64,000 nt of DNA from Merdimmobilis hominis (GTDB lineage: Bacteria > Bacillota > Clostridia > Oscillospirales > Ruminococcaceae), in the NCBI RefSeq assembly GCF_021109255.1, contig NZ_JAJODG010000003.1. One strand, given 5' to 3'. A model generated the notes under the pieces. It saw only the letters and a program-made list of their open reading frames with translations, did no database searches and was not told where the DNA came from. Each line of letters begins with the position of its first letter. The stretch's first letter is position 1. Of this stretch, positions 33,433 to 42,108 are shown in pieces. Position numbers and translations under genes: made by a program.

Positions 33433-35115
33433 ATGAAAACTGTAATTGTCGGCGGTGTAGCCGGCGGCGCTTCGGCAGCTGCGCGGCTGCGGCGGTTGGA
33501 TGAATCCGCAGAGATTGTGATGTTTGAGCGGGGAGAGTACATCTCCTTTGCCAACTGCGGCCTGCCCTATTACATCGGCGGGGAGATTGTCAAAAAATCG
33601 GCCCTCACCCTGCAAACCCCCCAGAGCTTCCGATCCCGGTTTAACGTGGATGTGCGGGTGAACAGCGAGGTAACCGCCATTGACCGGGCGGCGAAGACGG
33701 TCACCGTCAACAGCAAGGAGAGAGGGGAGTACACCGAGAGCTACGACAAGCTGATCCTCTCCCCCGGAGCGGCTCCTATCGTCCCCAACATGGAAGGGGC
33801 GGACCTGGACCGGGTGTTCACCCTGCGCAACATCCCGGACACCATTAAAATTAAGGAATATGTGGAAGAGGAATTCCCAGGCAGCGCCGTGGTGGTCGGC
33901 GGAGGGTACATCGGCGTGGAAATGGCTGAAAACCTGAAAAAAGCCGGCGTGGAAGTTACTATTGTGGAGCTGGCCGACCATGTAATCGCCCCCCTGGACT
34001 ACGACATGGCCTGTGACGTCCACCGCCATCTTCGGGAAAAGGGGGTAACCCTCATCCTCCAAAATGGGGTGCAGTCCATCGCCGAAGAGGGCAGCAAGCT
34101 GAAAGTCACCCTCTCCTCCGGCCAGGTGGAGACCGATATGGTCATTCTGGCCGTGGGGGTACGGCCGGATACCGCCTTAGCCAAAGAAGCTGGCCTCACC
34201 CTCAACCCCCGCGGGGCCATTGTGGTGGATGAACACATGCTCACCAGCGACCCGGACATTTACGCCGTGGGCGACGCGGTGGAGATCACCGACTTTGTCA
34301 CCGGCCAAAAGGGCTACATCCCTCTGGCAGGACCTGCCAATAAACAGGGCCGCATCGCCGCCGACAACATCTGCGGCATCCCCTCGGTTTACAAAAATAC
34401 TCAAGGTTCTTCGATCCTCAAGGTGTTTGACATGACCGTGGCTACCACCGGGGTCAATGAGCGGACCGCCAAGGCCGCCGGCCTCAACTACGACAAAGTA
34501 TACACCTACTCCAACAGCCACGCTTCCTATTACCCAGGCAGCACCGGTATGTCAATCAAGACCATTTATGAAAAGGGTACCGTCCGCATCCTCGGCGCCC
34601 AGATTGTGGGCTTCGACGGGGTGGATAAGCGCTGTGATGTGCTGGCAACCGCCATCCGCGCCGGGATGACCGCCTCCGACCTGTGCGACCTGGAGCTGTG
34701 CTATGCCCCGCCTTTCGGCTCGGCCAAAGACCCGGTCAACTTTGTGGGCTATGTCATCGAAAACACCCTCTCTGGCCAGGTGAAAAATTTCTTCTGGGAC
34801 GATGTGGCCTCCCTGCCCCGGGATGGCAGCGTCACCTTGTTGGATGTGCGCACCGACTCCGAGCGGGCAAATGGCCAGTACATCGAAGGGTTCCTCCACA
34901 TCCCGGTGGATGAGCTGCGCCAGCGGGCTGGGGAGCTGGACAAATCCAAACCGGTGTATATCCACTGCCGCACCGGCCTGCGCAGCTATGTGGCCTGCCG
35001 GATGCTCGCCGGCATGGGCTTTGACTGCTACAACCTCTCCGGCGGGTGGAGATTGTATGAATCCATCCTCAGCGAGACCAAATCCCCGGAACACGGCTGC
35101 TACGACCCCAACTGA
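33433..35115 (+). CDS. CoA-disulfide reductase with C-terminal rhodanese domain
   Basis: A 560-residue flavoprotein. ATG 33433 follows GGAGGA by 8 nt. The N-terminal FAD-binding site is VIVGGVAGGASAAARLRR, and the redox-active SFANCGLPYY has Cys42, the single cysteine used by CoA-disulfide reductases. A second Rossmann site is VVVGGGYIGVEMAENL near residue 153; PDIYAVGDAVE closes the FAD domain. From about residue 465 a rhodanese domain follows with YIHCRTGLRS (Cys512). Fused enzymes of this type reduce CoA-disulfides, CoA-persulfides or polysulfide with NAD(P)H. This fits the adjacent siroheme reductase operon and points to sulfane-sulfur metabolism. Its 3' end overlaps the convergent LysR gene by 16 bp. 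Confidence 0.95.
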   Translation: MKTVIVGGVAGGASAAARLRRLDESAEIVMFERGEYISFANCGLPYYIGGEIVKKSALTLQTPQSFRSRFNVDVRVNSEVTAIDRAAKTVTVNSKERGEYTESYDKLILSPGAAPIVPNMEGADLDRVFTLRNIPDTIKIKEYVEEEFPGSAVVVGGGYIGVEMAENLKKAGVEVTIVELADHVIAPLDYDMACDVHRHLREKGVTLILQNGVQSIAEEGSKLKVTLSSGQVETDMVILAVGVRPDTALAKEAGLTLNPRGAIVVDEHMLTSDPDIYAVGDAVEITDFVTGQKGYIPLAGPANKQGRIAADNICGIPSVYKNTQGSSILKVFDMTVATTGVNERTAKAAGLNYDKVYTYSNSHASYYPGSTGMSIKTIYEKGTVRILGAQIVGFDGVDKRCDVLATAIRAGMTASDLCDLELCYAPPFGSAKDPVNFVGYVIENTLSGQVKNFFWDDVASLPRDGSVTLLDVRTDSERANGQYIEGFLHIPVDELRQRAGELDKSKPVYIHCRTGLRSYVACRMLAGMGFDCYNLSGGWRLYESILSETKSPEHGCYDPN

Positions 35116-35981
35116 TCGGCAGGCAACAGCTCCCCGAGGAATGCCCGCAGGGGTTCCGACAGGAATTTGTTTTTGTGATAGATCAGGTTGAAGGTCCGAT
35201 GGAGCTTCACATCTTCTACGGGGAGGGTGTGAAGCTCTTTTGCGGACTGCTCTGCCAGCTGGCGGGAGACCACTGAGAGCCCTTGGCCTTGGGCCACCGC
35301 CGCCAGGATGGAGTCGGAGCTGTGGCAGACCCACTTCTGCCGCACCGAAATCCCTGCCTGGTCAAGGAGGGTTTCAAACCGCTCCCGGGTGCCGCTGCCC
35401 GGCTCCCGCAGGATAAAATCCTGGCCGGAAAGTTCGGACAAGGCCACCGACTGCCGCCCGGCAAAGGGATGGCAGGGGCCACAGATCAGCACCAATTCAT
35501 CCTCCAGCACCGGGCGGACGATCAGATCCGGGCTGGTGACCTCCCCCTCCACCAAAGCCAGGTCCAGGCGGCTCTCCAGGATCATCCCTTCGATGACCTG
35601 GGTGTTGTCCACCCACACCTGGGTGGTGACGGTGGGATGGCGCTCCTCAAACCGGCGGATGATAGAGGGCAGGGCGCAGCTTCCCACCGTTATGGTGGCT
35701 CCCACCCGCAGGGCGTGATGGGTGGAGGCATAGCTTAAATTCCGCTCCATCTCGTCGAAGAGTGCGATGATGTGGCGGGCGTAATCCAAAAGCTGCCGCC
35801 CTTCCTTGGTGATGTACAGCTTTTTGGAGAGCCGTTCGAACAGCTTTACCCCGTATTGCTCCTCAATCTCTGAAATCACCTGGCTGACGGTGGGTTGGGA
35901 GATGTAAAGCTCTTTGGCGGCAGCCCCCATTTTGCCGGTTTGAGCCACAGCAATGAATACCTTCAGGTGGCGGATGGTCAC
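35100..35981 (-). CDS. LysR-family transcriptional regulator
   Basis: A 293-residue LysR-type regulator. GTG 35981 follows AAGGGGGA by 7 nt; the longer frame to 36113 has no ribosome site and crosses the divergent promoter. The N-terminal winged helix-turn-helix reads MGAAAKELYISQPTVSQVISEIE, and the remainder is a periplasmic-binding-protein-like effector domain (residues about 90-290) with LDLALVEGEV and FILREPGSGTRE. It is divergent from the siroheme reductase/ABC importer operon, and an inverted repeat lies between them, so it most likely controls that operon. LysR proteins near such genes often sense sulfur compounds (CysB-like), but the ligand here is not known. Confidence 0.93.
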   Translation of the reverse strand: MTIRHLKVFIAVAQTGKMGAAAKELYISQPTVSQVISEIEEQYGVKLFERLSKKLYITKEGRQLLDYARHIIALFDEMERNLSYASTHHALRVGATITVGSCALPSIIRRFEERHPTVTTQVWVDNTQVIEGMILESRLDLALVEGEVTSPDLIVRPVLEDELVLICGPCHPFAGRQSVALSELSGQDFILREPGSGTRERFETLLDQAGISVRQKWVCHSSDSILAAVAQGQGLSVVSRQLAEQSAKELHTLPVEDVKLHRTFNLIYHKNKFLSEPLRAFLGELLPADQLGS

Positions 35982-35999
35982 GGCGGATTCCCCCTTATC

Positions 36000-36039
36000 A
36001 ATAGTAATAATCCTATGAGTTTGATTTGATTTTACTATT
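36000..36039. promoter_or_regulatory. Candidate LysR operator
   Basis: Perfect 8-bp arms AATAGTAA (36000-36007) and TTACTATT (36032-36039) with 24 bp between them lie in the 125-bp divergent region and touch the -35 box of the reductase operon. The arrangement is suitable for a LysR tetramer. Confidence 0.45.
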
Positions 36040-36067
36040 TTACCCATGGAATTACAAGGAGTATAAT
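36039..36067 (+). promoter_or_regulatory. Promoter of the siroheme reductase/ABC operon
   Basis: TTTACC (36039-36044), 17-bp spacer, TATAAT (36062-36067). The weak -35 box suits an activator-dependent promoter. Confidence 0.6.
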
Positions 36068-36106
36068 CAGAAATAACTGCGAAAGAACAAGAAAGAAGGA
36101 TGTACA

Positions 36107-37039
36107 GTGGCACTTTTGGAACAGGATATCAAACGGGTCAAGGGCTTGGGCTTTTTGCTCAACCGCGGGACCGAGGAATTCTCCGGCCGGATTATCACCG
36201 AGAACGGCATCCTCACCGCCAAGCAGATGCAATGCCTCAGCGAGGCTGCCGAGAAGTTCGGCAACGGCAACATCACCTTTACCTCCCGGCTGACGGTGGA
36301 GCTGCCCGGCATCTCCTACGACAACATCGACCCCTTCATCGACTATGTGGCCGGTGCCGGTATGGTCACCGGCGGAACCGGATCCAAGGTCCGGCCAGTG
36401 GTCTCCTGCAAAGGCACCACCTGCGTGTTCGGCCTCTACGACACCCAGGCCCTGGCCAAGGAGATCCACCAGCGGTTTTATGTGGAATACCACGATGTCG
36501 TATTGCCCCACAAGTTTAAAATCGCGGTAGGCGGCTGCCCCAACAACTGTGTAAAACCCGACCTCAACGACCTGGGCATCGTCGGCCAGAGGGTACCTAA
36601 GCTGGATGCCGGCAAGTGCCGGGGCTGCAAAAAATGCGGTGTGGCTGACGCCTGCCCCATGGCGGCGGCCGTGACCGGGGAGACACTGTCCATCGATGCA
36701 GAGCGGTGCAACAACTGCGGCCGCTGTGACGGAAAGTGCCCCTTTGGCGCCCTGGAAACTGAGGAAACCCTATACAAGGTGTATGTGGGGGGACGCTGGG
36801 GCAAACAGGTGCGGATCGGCAGCGCTTTGAACAAGCTCTTTACCCGGGAAGAGGTGCTGGATGTGGTGGAAAAAGCCATCCTCCTCTTCAAGAGCAAAGG
36901 GGAGTCCGGAGAGCGTTTTGGCCAAACCGTGGACCGGCTGGGCATCGCCAAGGTGGAAAAGATGTTGATTTCTGACAACCTGCTGAAACGCAAAGAGGAA
37001 ATCCTTGAGATAGAAACGGTGGGAGGGGCCAAATGCTAA
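36107..37039 (+). CDS. Nitrite/sulfite reductase-like protein with ferredoxin domain
   Basis: A 310-residue protein. GTG 36107 follows AAGGA. The N-terminal half-domain (residues about 15-85) is of the nitrite/sulfite reductase ferredoxin-like type. Siroheme/4Fe-4S ligands are Cys101 and Cys106 in SCKGTTC and Cys144 and Cys148 in GGCPNNC. Two ferredoxin clusters follow in the 170-215 region (CRGCKKC...C and CNNCGRCDGKC). The architecture resembles AsrC of anaerobic sulfite reductase and clostridial stand-alone homologues; the first cysteine pair is spaced CX4C rather than CX5C. It would reduce sulfite or a similar oxyanion in the cytoplasm. It overlaps the downstream binding-protein gene by 7 bp, linking it to the ABC importer. 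The real substrate is uncertain. Confidence 0.88.
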   Translation: MALLEQDIKRVKGLGFLLNRGTEEFSGRIITENGILTAKQMQCLSEAAEKFGNGNITFTSRLTVELPGISYDNIDPFIDYVAGAGMVTGGTGSKVRPVVSCKGTTCVFGLYDTQALAKEIHQRFYVEYHDVVLPHKFKIAVGGCPNNCVKPDLNDLGIVGQRVPKLDAGKCRGCKKCGVADACPMAAAVTGETLSIDAERCNNCGRCDGKCPFGALETEETLYKVYVGGRWGKQVRIGSALNKLFTREEVLDVVEKAILLFKSKGESGERFGQTVDRLGIAKVEKMLISDNLLKRKEEILEIETVGGAKC

Positions 37040-38013
37040 TGAGACGTCTTGCAGCCCTGGCCCTGGCTGGTGTGCTGGCCCTTGTACTCTTGGCGGGGTG
37101 TGGCCAAAAGCCGGCGGAGCAGGGGAGTTCCTCTTCCCAAAGCGCCCAAGCTGAGGCTTTTTACTCCTTTACCGATGACTCCGGCAGGGAGGTGTCCCTG
37201 GAGAGCCAGCCCCAGCGGGTGGTGGCGCTGATGGGCTCCTATGCCGAGACCTGGATGCTGGCCGGCGGCGTACCGGTGGGTGTCACCGAGGACGTGATCT
37301 CAGAGCGGGGCCTCACCGTAGGGGAGGAGACCAAAGTGATTGGCACCGTCAAGGGCCCCAGCACCGAAGAAATTTTAAACCTGGACCCGGATTTTATTCT
37401 CCTTTCCACCGATGTGGCGGAGCATGTGGAATTGGACGGCATGCTGACCCAGGCAGGCATCCCCCACGCCTATTTTAAGGTGGAAAACTTTGAAGATTAT
37501 CTGAATATGCTGAAAATCTGCACCGATCTCACCGGCCGGGCGGATTTGTATGAGGAGAACGGAATCGCCGTACAGGCCCAGATAGACGCCATTTTGGAGA
37601 AGGTGCAGGAGAATCGGCCTGAGGAGCAGCCCACGGTGTTGTTTATCCGCGCCCTGTCGACGACGGCAAAGGCCAAATCGGATGACAACATGACCTGCCG
37701 CATCCTCAAGGATTTGGGCACCGACAACATCGCCGCCCGCCACGACTCCCTTTTAGAGGAGCTGAGCATGGAGACCATCCTCGCAGAGGACCCGGACTAT
37801 ATCTTTGTCACCACCATGGGCAACTCCCAGAAAGCCATCGACGCCCTGAAGGCGGGAATCCAGTCCAACCCCGCCTGGGGGAGCCTCTCGGCGGTGCAGA
37901 ACGGCCGGTATGTGGTGCTCCCCAAAGAGTTGTTCCATTACAAACCCAACGCCAGATGGGCCGAGAGTTATGAGTACCTTGCAAAGATCCTCTATCCCGA
38001 CCTCTTTGCATAA
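37033..38013 (+). CDS. ABC transporter substrate-binding lipoprotein (FecB/BtuF type)
   Basis: A 326-residue lipoprotein with lipobox LLAGC (Cys23) after a short hydrophobic signal. A Ser/Gln linker is followed by the class III periplasmic-binding fold: FTDDSGREVSLESQPQRVVALMGSYAE at about residues 48-75, and DPDFILLSTDVAEH near 120 marks the first lobe. A long backbone helix and a second lobe with DPDYIFVTTMGNS follow. ATG 37033 overlaps the reductase stop by 7 bp; ATG 37039 is a near alternative. Such proteins deliver ferric siderophores, heme, cobalamin or related metal chelates to FecCD permeases, here the next gene. Given the upstream siroheme-type enzyme, a tetrapyrrole or iron chelate is a reasonable guess. 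Confidence 0.92.
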   Translation: MLMRRLAALALAGVLALVLLAGCGQKPAEQGSSSSQSAQAEAFYSFTDDSGREVSLESQPQRVVALMGSYAETWMLAGGVPVGVTEDVISERGLTVGEETKVIGTVKGPSTEEILNLDPDFILLSTDVAEHVELDGMLTQAGIPHAYFKVENFEDYLNMLKICTDLTGRADLYEENGIAVQAQIDAILEKVQENRPEEQPTVLFIRALSTTAKAKSDDNMTCRILKDLGTDNIAARHDSLLEELSMETILAEDPDYIFVTTMGNSQKAIDALKAGIQSNPAWGSLSAVQNGRYVVLPKELFHYKPNARWAESYEYLAKILYPDLFA

Positions 38014-39007
38014 GCGGGGGCGGCGGGAGATGGTTTTGGCGGCCTCTGCCTGCCTGTTGCTGGCTTTGGCGGCATACAGCATCTGCGCGGGTGCGGTGCC
38101 CATCTCCCTGGGGGAGCTCTGGCAGGCCCTTTCCACCGGGGATACCGCTTCCAAAGCCGGGAGGATCATCCACTTTGTCCGGCTTCCCCGCACATTGGCC
38201 GCCCTGCTGGCCGGGTGTGCCCTGGCGGTCTCCGGCGCGACGCTGCAGACGGTGCTGAGCAACGCTCTGGCCAGCCCCAACATCATCGGAGTGAATGCCG
38301 GGTCCGGCCTTTTCACCATCGCGTTGGCGGCATTTTTCCCCGCTTATGTCCAGTATACCCCTTTGGCTGCCTTTCTGGGGGCGCTGTTCGCGCTGCTGAT
38401 CGTCTACGGCATCGCCTGCAAGACCGGTGCCTCCCGGATGACCATTGTCCTCTCCGGCGTGGCGGTCTCCAGCTTTTTGGGGGCGTTTACCGACGCCATC
38501 CTCACCTTTATCCCCGACACTCAGATGAACCGGATGGCCTTTTTGGTGGGCAGCTTTGCCGGCGCCTCCATGGAGCAGGTGAAATTTGCAGGCGGGTGCA
38601 TCCTGCTTGGCGTCGCAGCAGCCATGGTGCTCAGCTATGACATGAACGTCCTCGCCCTGGGGGAGGAGACCGCCTCCTCCCTGGGGATGCGCACCGGGCT
38701 GTATCGGATGGCCTTCCTAGCTATAGCTGCCCTGTTGGCGGGCAGTGCGGTCAGCTTTTCCGGCCTCATCGGCTTTGTGGGACTCATTGTCCCCCACGCC
38801 GCCCGGGTGCTGGTGGGGCAGGATAACCGGTATCTCATCCCCTTGTGCGCCCTGCTGGGCGGGGCTTTTACCTTGGGGTGCGACATCGCCGCCCGGACCT
38901 TATTTGCCCCCTTTGAAATCCCAGTGGGGATTGTCATGTCCTTTTTGGGCGGGCCGTTTTTCATCTATCTCTTGCTGAGCCGAAAGGGGAGAAGAGCCCT
39001 TGATTAA
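37970..39007 (+). CDS. ABC transporter permease, FecCD family
   Basis: A 345-residue permease with about nine to ten membrane helices. The start is uncertain: ATG 37970 gives the normal family length with a basic N-terminus but overlaps the upstream gene by 44 bp, while ATG 38030 has a poor ribosome site. Motifs are VPISLGELW, the R-L-PRTLAALLAGCALAVSGATLQ segment diagnostic of FecCD permeases, NPN-like ASPNIIGVNAGSGLF, and FSGLIGFVGLIVPHAARVLVG near residue 260. It forms the homodimeric channel for the iron-chelate or cobalamin-type importer with its neighbours 37033 and 39000. The downstream ATPase overlaps it by 8 bp. Confidence 0.93.
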   Translation: MSTLQRSSIPTSLHKRGRREMVLAASACLLLALAAYSICAGAVPISLGELWQALSTGDTASKAGRIIHFVRLPRTLAALLAGCALAVSGATLQTVLSNALASPNIIGVNAGSGLFTIALAAFFPAYVQYTPLAAFLGALFALLIVYGIACKTGASRMTIVLSGVAVSSFLGAFTDAILTFIPDTQMNRMAFLVGSFAGASMEQVKFAGGCILLGVAAAMVLSYDMNVLALGEETASSLGMRTGLYRMAFLAIAALLAGSAVSFSGLIGFVGLIVPHAARVLVGQDNRYLIPLCALLGGAFTLGCDIAARTLFAPFEIPVGIVMSFLGGPFFIYLLLSRKGRRALD

Positions 39008-39767
39008 CCTGGAATCGGTGACCGCTGGATACGGTGGGAACCCAGTGCTCCGCGGCCTTACCCTCCGATTTGAGAAAGGTGGAATAACCGGTATCCTCGG
39101 ACCCAACGGCTGCGGGAAATCCACCTTGCTCAAGGTGGTGTCCGGCCTACTGAAACCTACCTCCGGACAGGTGTGTTTGGGGGGGGAGCCCCTCCTCAGC
39201 TACTCCCCCAAGGAGCTGGCGAAAGAGGTGGCGGTGCTCCCCCAAAGCCGGGAAATCCCCGCCATCCCGGTGGAGGCGCTGGTCTCCCACGGCCGGTTCC
39301 CCTATCTGGGGTTCCCCCGGAAGCTTGCCCCCACAGACCACAGCGCCGTAGAATCCGCCATGGAGCGGGCTGGGGTGCTGGAACACCGGCATAAGCTGCT
39401 GTCTGCCCTCTCCGGCGGGGAGCGGCAGAAGGTGTACTTAGCTATGGTCTTGGCCCAAGATACCCCCATTGTTCTCATGGACGAGCCTACCACCTACCTG
39501 GATATCAACCACCAGTTTGAACTGCTGCGCCTTGTCCGGGAGCTGGCGGATTCGGGGAAAACGGTTCTTGTGGTGATGCACGACCTGGCCCAGGCCCTGG
39601 AAACCTGCGACCGGATTCTCCTGTTGGATCACGGGGAAGCCATCGCTTATGGCCCCGCTGGGGAAGTGGCCGACTCCCGGGCCATTGACCGGGTGTTTGG
39701 GGTTGTCTCCCAGCGGGTGGAGGACCTTAAGGGCCGCGGCCACTACCTTTTTTCCGAGCAAGCGTAA
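39000..39767 (+). CDS. ABC transporter ATPase, FecE/BtuD type
   Basis: A 255-residue ATP-binding subunit. The TTG at 39000 overlaps the permease stop, with AAAGGGGAG upstream. Walker A is GPNGCGKST (residues 34-42), the Q-loop VLPQSRE near 82, the signature LSGGE (137-141), Walker B VLMDEP (158-163) and the switch histidine VVMHDLAQA near 200. The short distance between these motifs and the CLGG/LLSYSPKELAKEVAVLPQ region are typical of iron-chelate and cobalamin importers. It powers the importer formed with 37033 and 37970. The operon ends at the terminator 39792-39830. Confidence 0.95.
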   Translation: MINLESVTAGYGGNPVLRGLTLRFEKGGITGILGPNGCGKSTLLKVVSGLLKPTSGQVCLGGEPLLSYSPKELAKEVAVLPQSREIPAIPVEALVSHGRFPYLGFPRKLAPTDHSAVESAMERAGVLEHRHKLLSALSGGERQKVYLAMVLAQDTPIVLMDEPTTYLDINHQFELLRLVRELADSGKTVLVVMHDLAQALETCDRILLLDHGEAIAYGPAGEVADSRAIDRVFGVVSQRVEDLKGRGHYLFSEQA

Positions 39768-39791
39768 GGTATCCATTATGATACTACAAAG

Positions 39792-39830
39792 AAAAAGCCC
39801 CTCGGTTTTTTGAAAACCGAGGGGCTTTTT
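39792..39830. terminator. Bidirectional terminator
   Basis: A long stem AAAAAGCCCCTCGGTTTT / AAAACCGAGGGGCTTTTT with a 2- to 4-nt loop lies between the ABC operon and the convergent secreted-protein gene, with T-runs on both strands. Confidence 0.93.
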
Positions 39831-39840
39831 GCCTTTTGTT

Positions 39841-42090
39841 TTATTTGAAAAGGTTGACCAGCTTCTGCCAGAAGGAGGGCTTAACCTCCTCCTGGATCAC
39901 GGGGGCCTCCTCTTCTTCTATCTGAATTTCGGCCACCTTCATGACAAACTGCACCGAATCCACCTGGGTGTTTTTATCGCTGACAAAGGATACCATATCG
40001 AAGTCGCCGCCCCGATATTCATCCAGCATCTTGTCGATTTCCTCATCCACCTTAGAATCCATCTCATCGGACTGATCCCGCAGTTCGGTGGTGCCGTCGG
40101 TCAACTCGATAGTGCCGTCCTTGAGCTCGGTGGTTCCATCAAACAGCTCATCCACACCATCCCGCAGGTCGCTGGCCCCATCGAACAGCTCCTTAGAGCC
40201 GTCCAGCAGCTCCTGTACGCCGCCTACCAGCTCGCTGATGCCGGATCGCAGTTCCAGAATGCCATCATAAAGGCTGGTATAACCGGTGCTCAGCTGTTCG
40301 GTGCCCGCCATGTATTGGAGGGTGCCCATGCACAGGGTGTTGACCTGTTTGAATTGTTTCAGGCTGGCCAGCTGAGTTTGGAGGATTGCCAATTGGTCAC
40401 CGGGATCAGCCAGTTCATTTTGGTGTTGAGGGAAACTCTGGGAGGGGTTTGCCGGGGCCGATGGACGGTTGGCGTTGCCTCCTTCATCGGCGGGAGGAAG
40501 GAGCTGTCCCTCTCCAGAACTGGAACCCTCGCCGGTGGAATTGCCGCCAGAATTGCCCTCAGAGCCTTCCCCGGTGGAGCTGTCACCAGAGTTGCCCTCG
40601 GAGCCCTCGCCGGTGGAGCTGTCACCAGAGTTGCCCTCAGAGCCTTCCCCGGTGGAGCTGTCGCCAGAATTGCCCTCAGAGCCTTCCCCGGTGGAGCTGT
40701 CACCAGAGTTGCCCTCAGAGCCCTCGCCGGTGGAGCTGTCACCAGAGTTGCCCTCAGAGCCCTCGCCAGTGGAGCTGTCACCAGAGTTGCCCTCAGAACC
40801 CTCGCTGGAAGTATCTTCAGAACCCTCCTCTGAAATGGAGCCATCCTCGTCAACCGAAACGGCTGCACTGAGAACCCGGACGGTCATCTCTGGGGCGAGT
40901 GCGGCCAGTTCGATGGAGGAACCTCCGCTTTCCAGTTGTTTGATGGCGGCCTCTATCTGGCCGATGGCCAGGTCAAAGCCTTTGTCCAAGGCCATTCCCA
41001 CCTGGAGCAGATAGGTGGTATCCAGCGGGTCAGAGGGGGTGGGGGGAAGTTGGATGGGCACCCCGCTGCCCTCCAAGGCGGAGATCATCTGCTGCTGGGT
41101 GGCGGCGATGCCGGCCTTCAGCTCCCGGGAGCTTTGGTTCAGTTGGTCAAACCCTGCTTTCAGCTGGTCAGCCCCCTCTTTCAGATCGCCCGCGCCGCTG
41201 CGCAGCTTATCTGCCCCTTCATCCAGGTCCTTGACCCCATCGTAGAGGTCATCGGTGCCGTCATAAAGGTCGGCAGCGCCGTCTTTCAGCTCTAGGGCGC
41301 CATCCTGCAGCTGGGTGGCTCCGTCGTCTAGCTGGAAGGCGCCATCGTCCAGTTCTTTCGCCCCATCCTTTAACTCGTAGATTTTATCCTTGATCTCGGT
41401 GGTGTCCGGGTCGTCGATGTCCAGGGTGAGGGGGATGCCGTTGATCTGGATGGCGTCCATCTCAAAGTCGGTTACATCGGCGGAGATGGTGAAGTCCTTC
41501 TCTTTGCCCGGCAGGACGATGTAGGACATCTGCTTGTCGCCGCCCACATTGGCTAGGGTAGCGCTGGGGGCGGTGATGTTTTTGCACCGCTCGCTGTCCA
41601 AGAGCACTGTGGCCTGGATGGCGAAGTTGTCAAAATACACCGGATTGGCGTCTGGGTTCTGCCGCAGGGAGAGGGTCATCTCCAGATGGCCTTCTTTGCC
41701 AGCCAGTTCCCCGCCGGAGATGGGCTGGCCGTCCAGCTGGTAGGTGACGCTGACCAGCCAGGGGATTTGGGCGCTGTCCAGCTCCCCTTGGTAATAGAAT
41801 TTGCCCTTTGGGGCGGTGAAGGAGATGGCGCCATCCTGAACCGAAAGCTCCTCGGTGGTGGTCAGGTTTTTGACCTCCCGGTAATTGCCGAAGTCGGTGA
41901 CCGGCTGCTCTTCGGTTAGGTCATAGGCGTTGACCACATAGATGCTCTCCACCGACCCGTCGTGGGAGAGGTTGATGTAGACGACCTCGTCCTTTTCCAC
42001 CGGATCTTGGGCAAAGGCGGTGGAGGCCGTTGATGCGATGAGGATGGCGCTCAGCACCAGGGCAAGCGCCTTTCTGCCATAGTATTTCAA
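39841..42090 (-). CDS. Large secreted repeat protein of the MMPL operon (YhgE-like heptad repeats)
   Basis: A 749-residue exported protein. A signal peptide ends at ASTAFAQ (about residue 28). Residues 30-225 are a beta-rich N-domain without recognised family. Residues 230-330 and 600-690 contain iterated L-x-DGA-x-EL/L-x-DG-T-x-x-L units of about seven residues, like the extracellular linker of YhgE/Pip-type proteins, likely an extended coiled coil. Between them a low-complexity stretch (about 430-525) holds seven 13-residue EGSEGNSGDSSTG repeats. The C-terminus is acidic, then a short amphipathic WQKLVNLFK helix. It follows the Ig-like protein by 18 bp in the MMPL operon and may span the wall as an envelope extension of the exporter. 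No enzymatic motif is seen. Confidence 0.78.
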   Translation of the reverse strand: MKYYGRKALALVLSAILIASTASTAFAQDPVEKDEVVYINLSHDGSVESIYVVNAYDLTEEQPVTDFGNYREVKNLTTTEELSVQDGAISFTAPKGKFYYQGELDSAQIPWLVSVTYQLDGQPISGGELAGKEGHLEMTLSLRQNPDANPVYFDNFAIQATVLLDSERCKNITAPSATLANVGGDKQMSYIVLPGKEKDFTISADVTDFEMDAIQINGIPLTLDIDDPDTTEIKDKIYELKDGAKELDDGAFQLDDGATQLQDGALELKDGAADLYDGTDDLYDGVKDLDEGADKLRSGAGDLKEGADQLKAGFDQLNQSSRELKAGIAATQQQMISALEGSGVPIQLPPTPSDPLDTTYLLQVGMALDKGFDLAIGQIEAAIKQLESGGSSIELAALAPEMTVRVLSAAVSVDEDGSISEEGSEDTSSEGSEGNSGDSSTGEGSEGNSGDSSTGEGSEGNSGDSSTGEGSEGNSGDSSTGEGSEGNSGDSSTGEGSEGNSGDSSTGEGSEGNSGGNSTGEGSSSGEGQLLPPADEGGNANRPSAPANPSQSFPQHQNELADPGDQLAILQTQLASLKQFKQVNTLCMGTLQYMAGTEQLSTGYTSLYDGILELRSGISELVGGVQELLDGSKELFDGASDLRDGVDELFDGTTELKDGTIELTDGTTELRDQSDEMDSKVDEEIDKMLDEYRGGDFDMVSFVSDKNTQVDSVQFVMKVAEIQIEEEEAPVIQEEVKPSFWQKLVNLFK
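40528..40800. repeat. 39-bp tandem repeat (minisatellite), seven units, in frame
   Basis: Seven head-to-tail 39-bp units, each encoding 13 residues (EGSEGNSGDSSTG; the last in protein order is EGSEGNSGGNSTG). Units differ mainly at a few synonymous positions (TCGCCGG, TCCCCGG or TCGCCAG), so they are recent duplications. Because 39 is a multiple of 3, copy-number change alters linker length without breaking the frame. Confidence 0.95.
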
Positions 42091-42108
42091 AGGAAAGACC
42101 TCCTGTTG

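Noticed and set aside
40528..40800. Possible CRISPR array
   Set aside because: The 39-bp units are directly adjacent with no spacers and lie within a coding frame.
40469..41014. Pro/Glu/Ser-rich plus-strand frame with ELPSEPSPVE repeats
   Set aside because: It is the antisense reading of the 39-bp repeat in the secreted protein; no start site or signal supports it.
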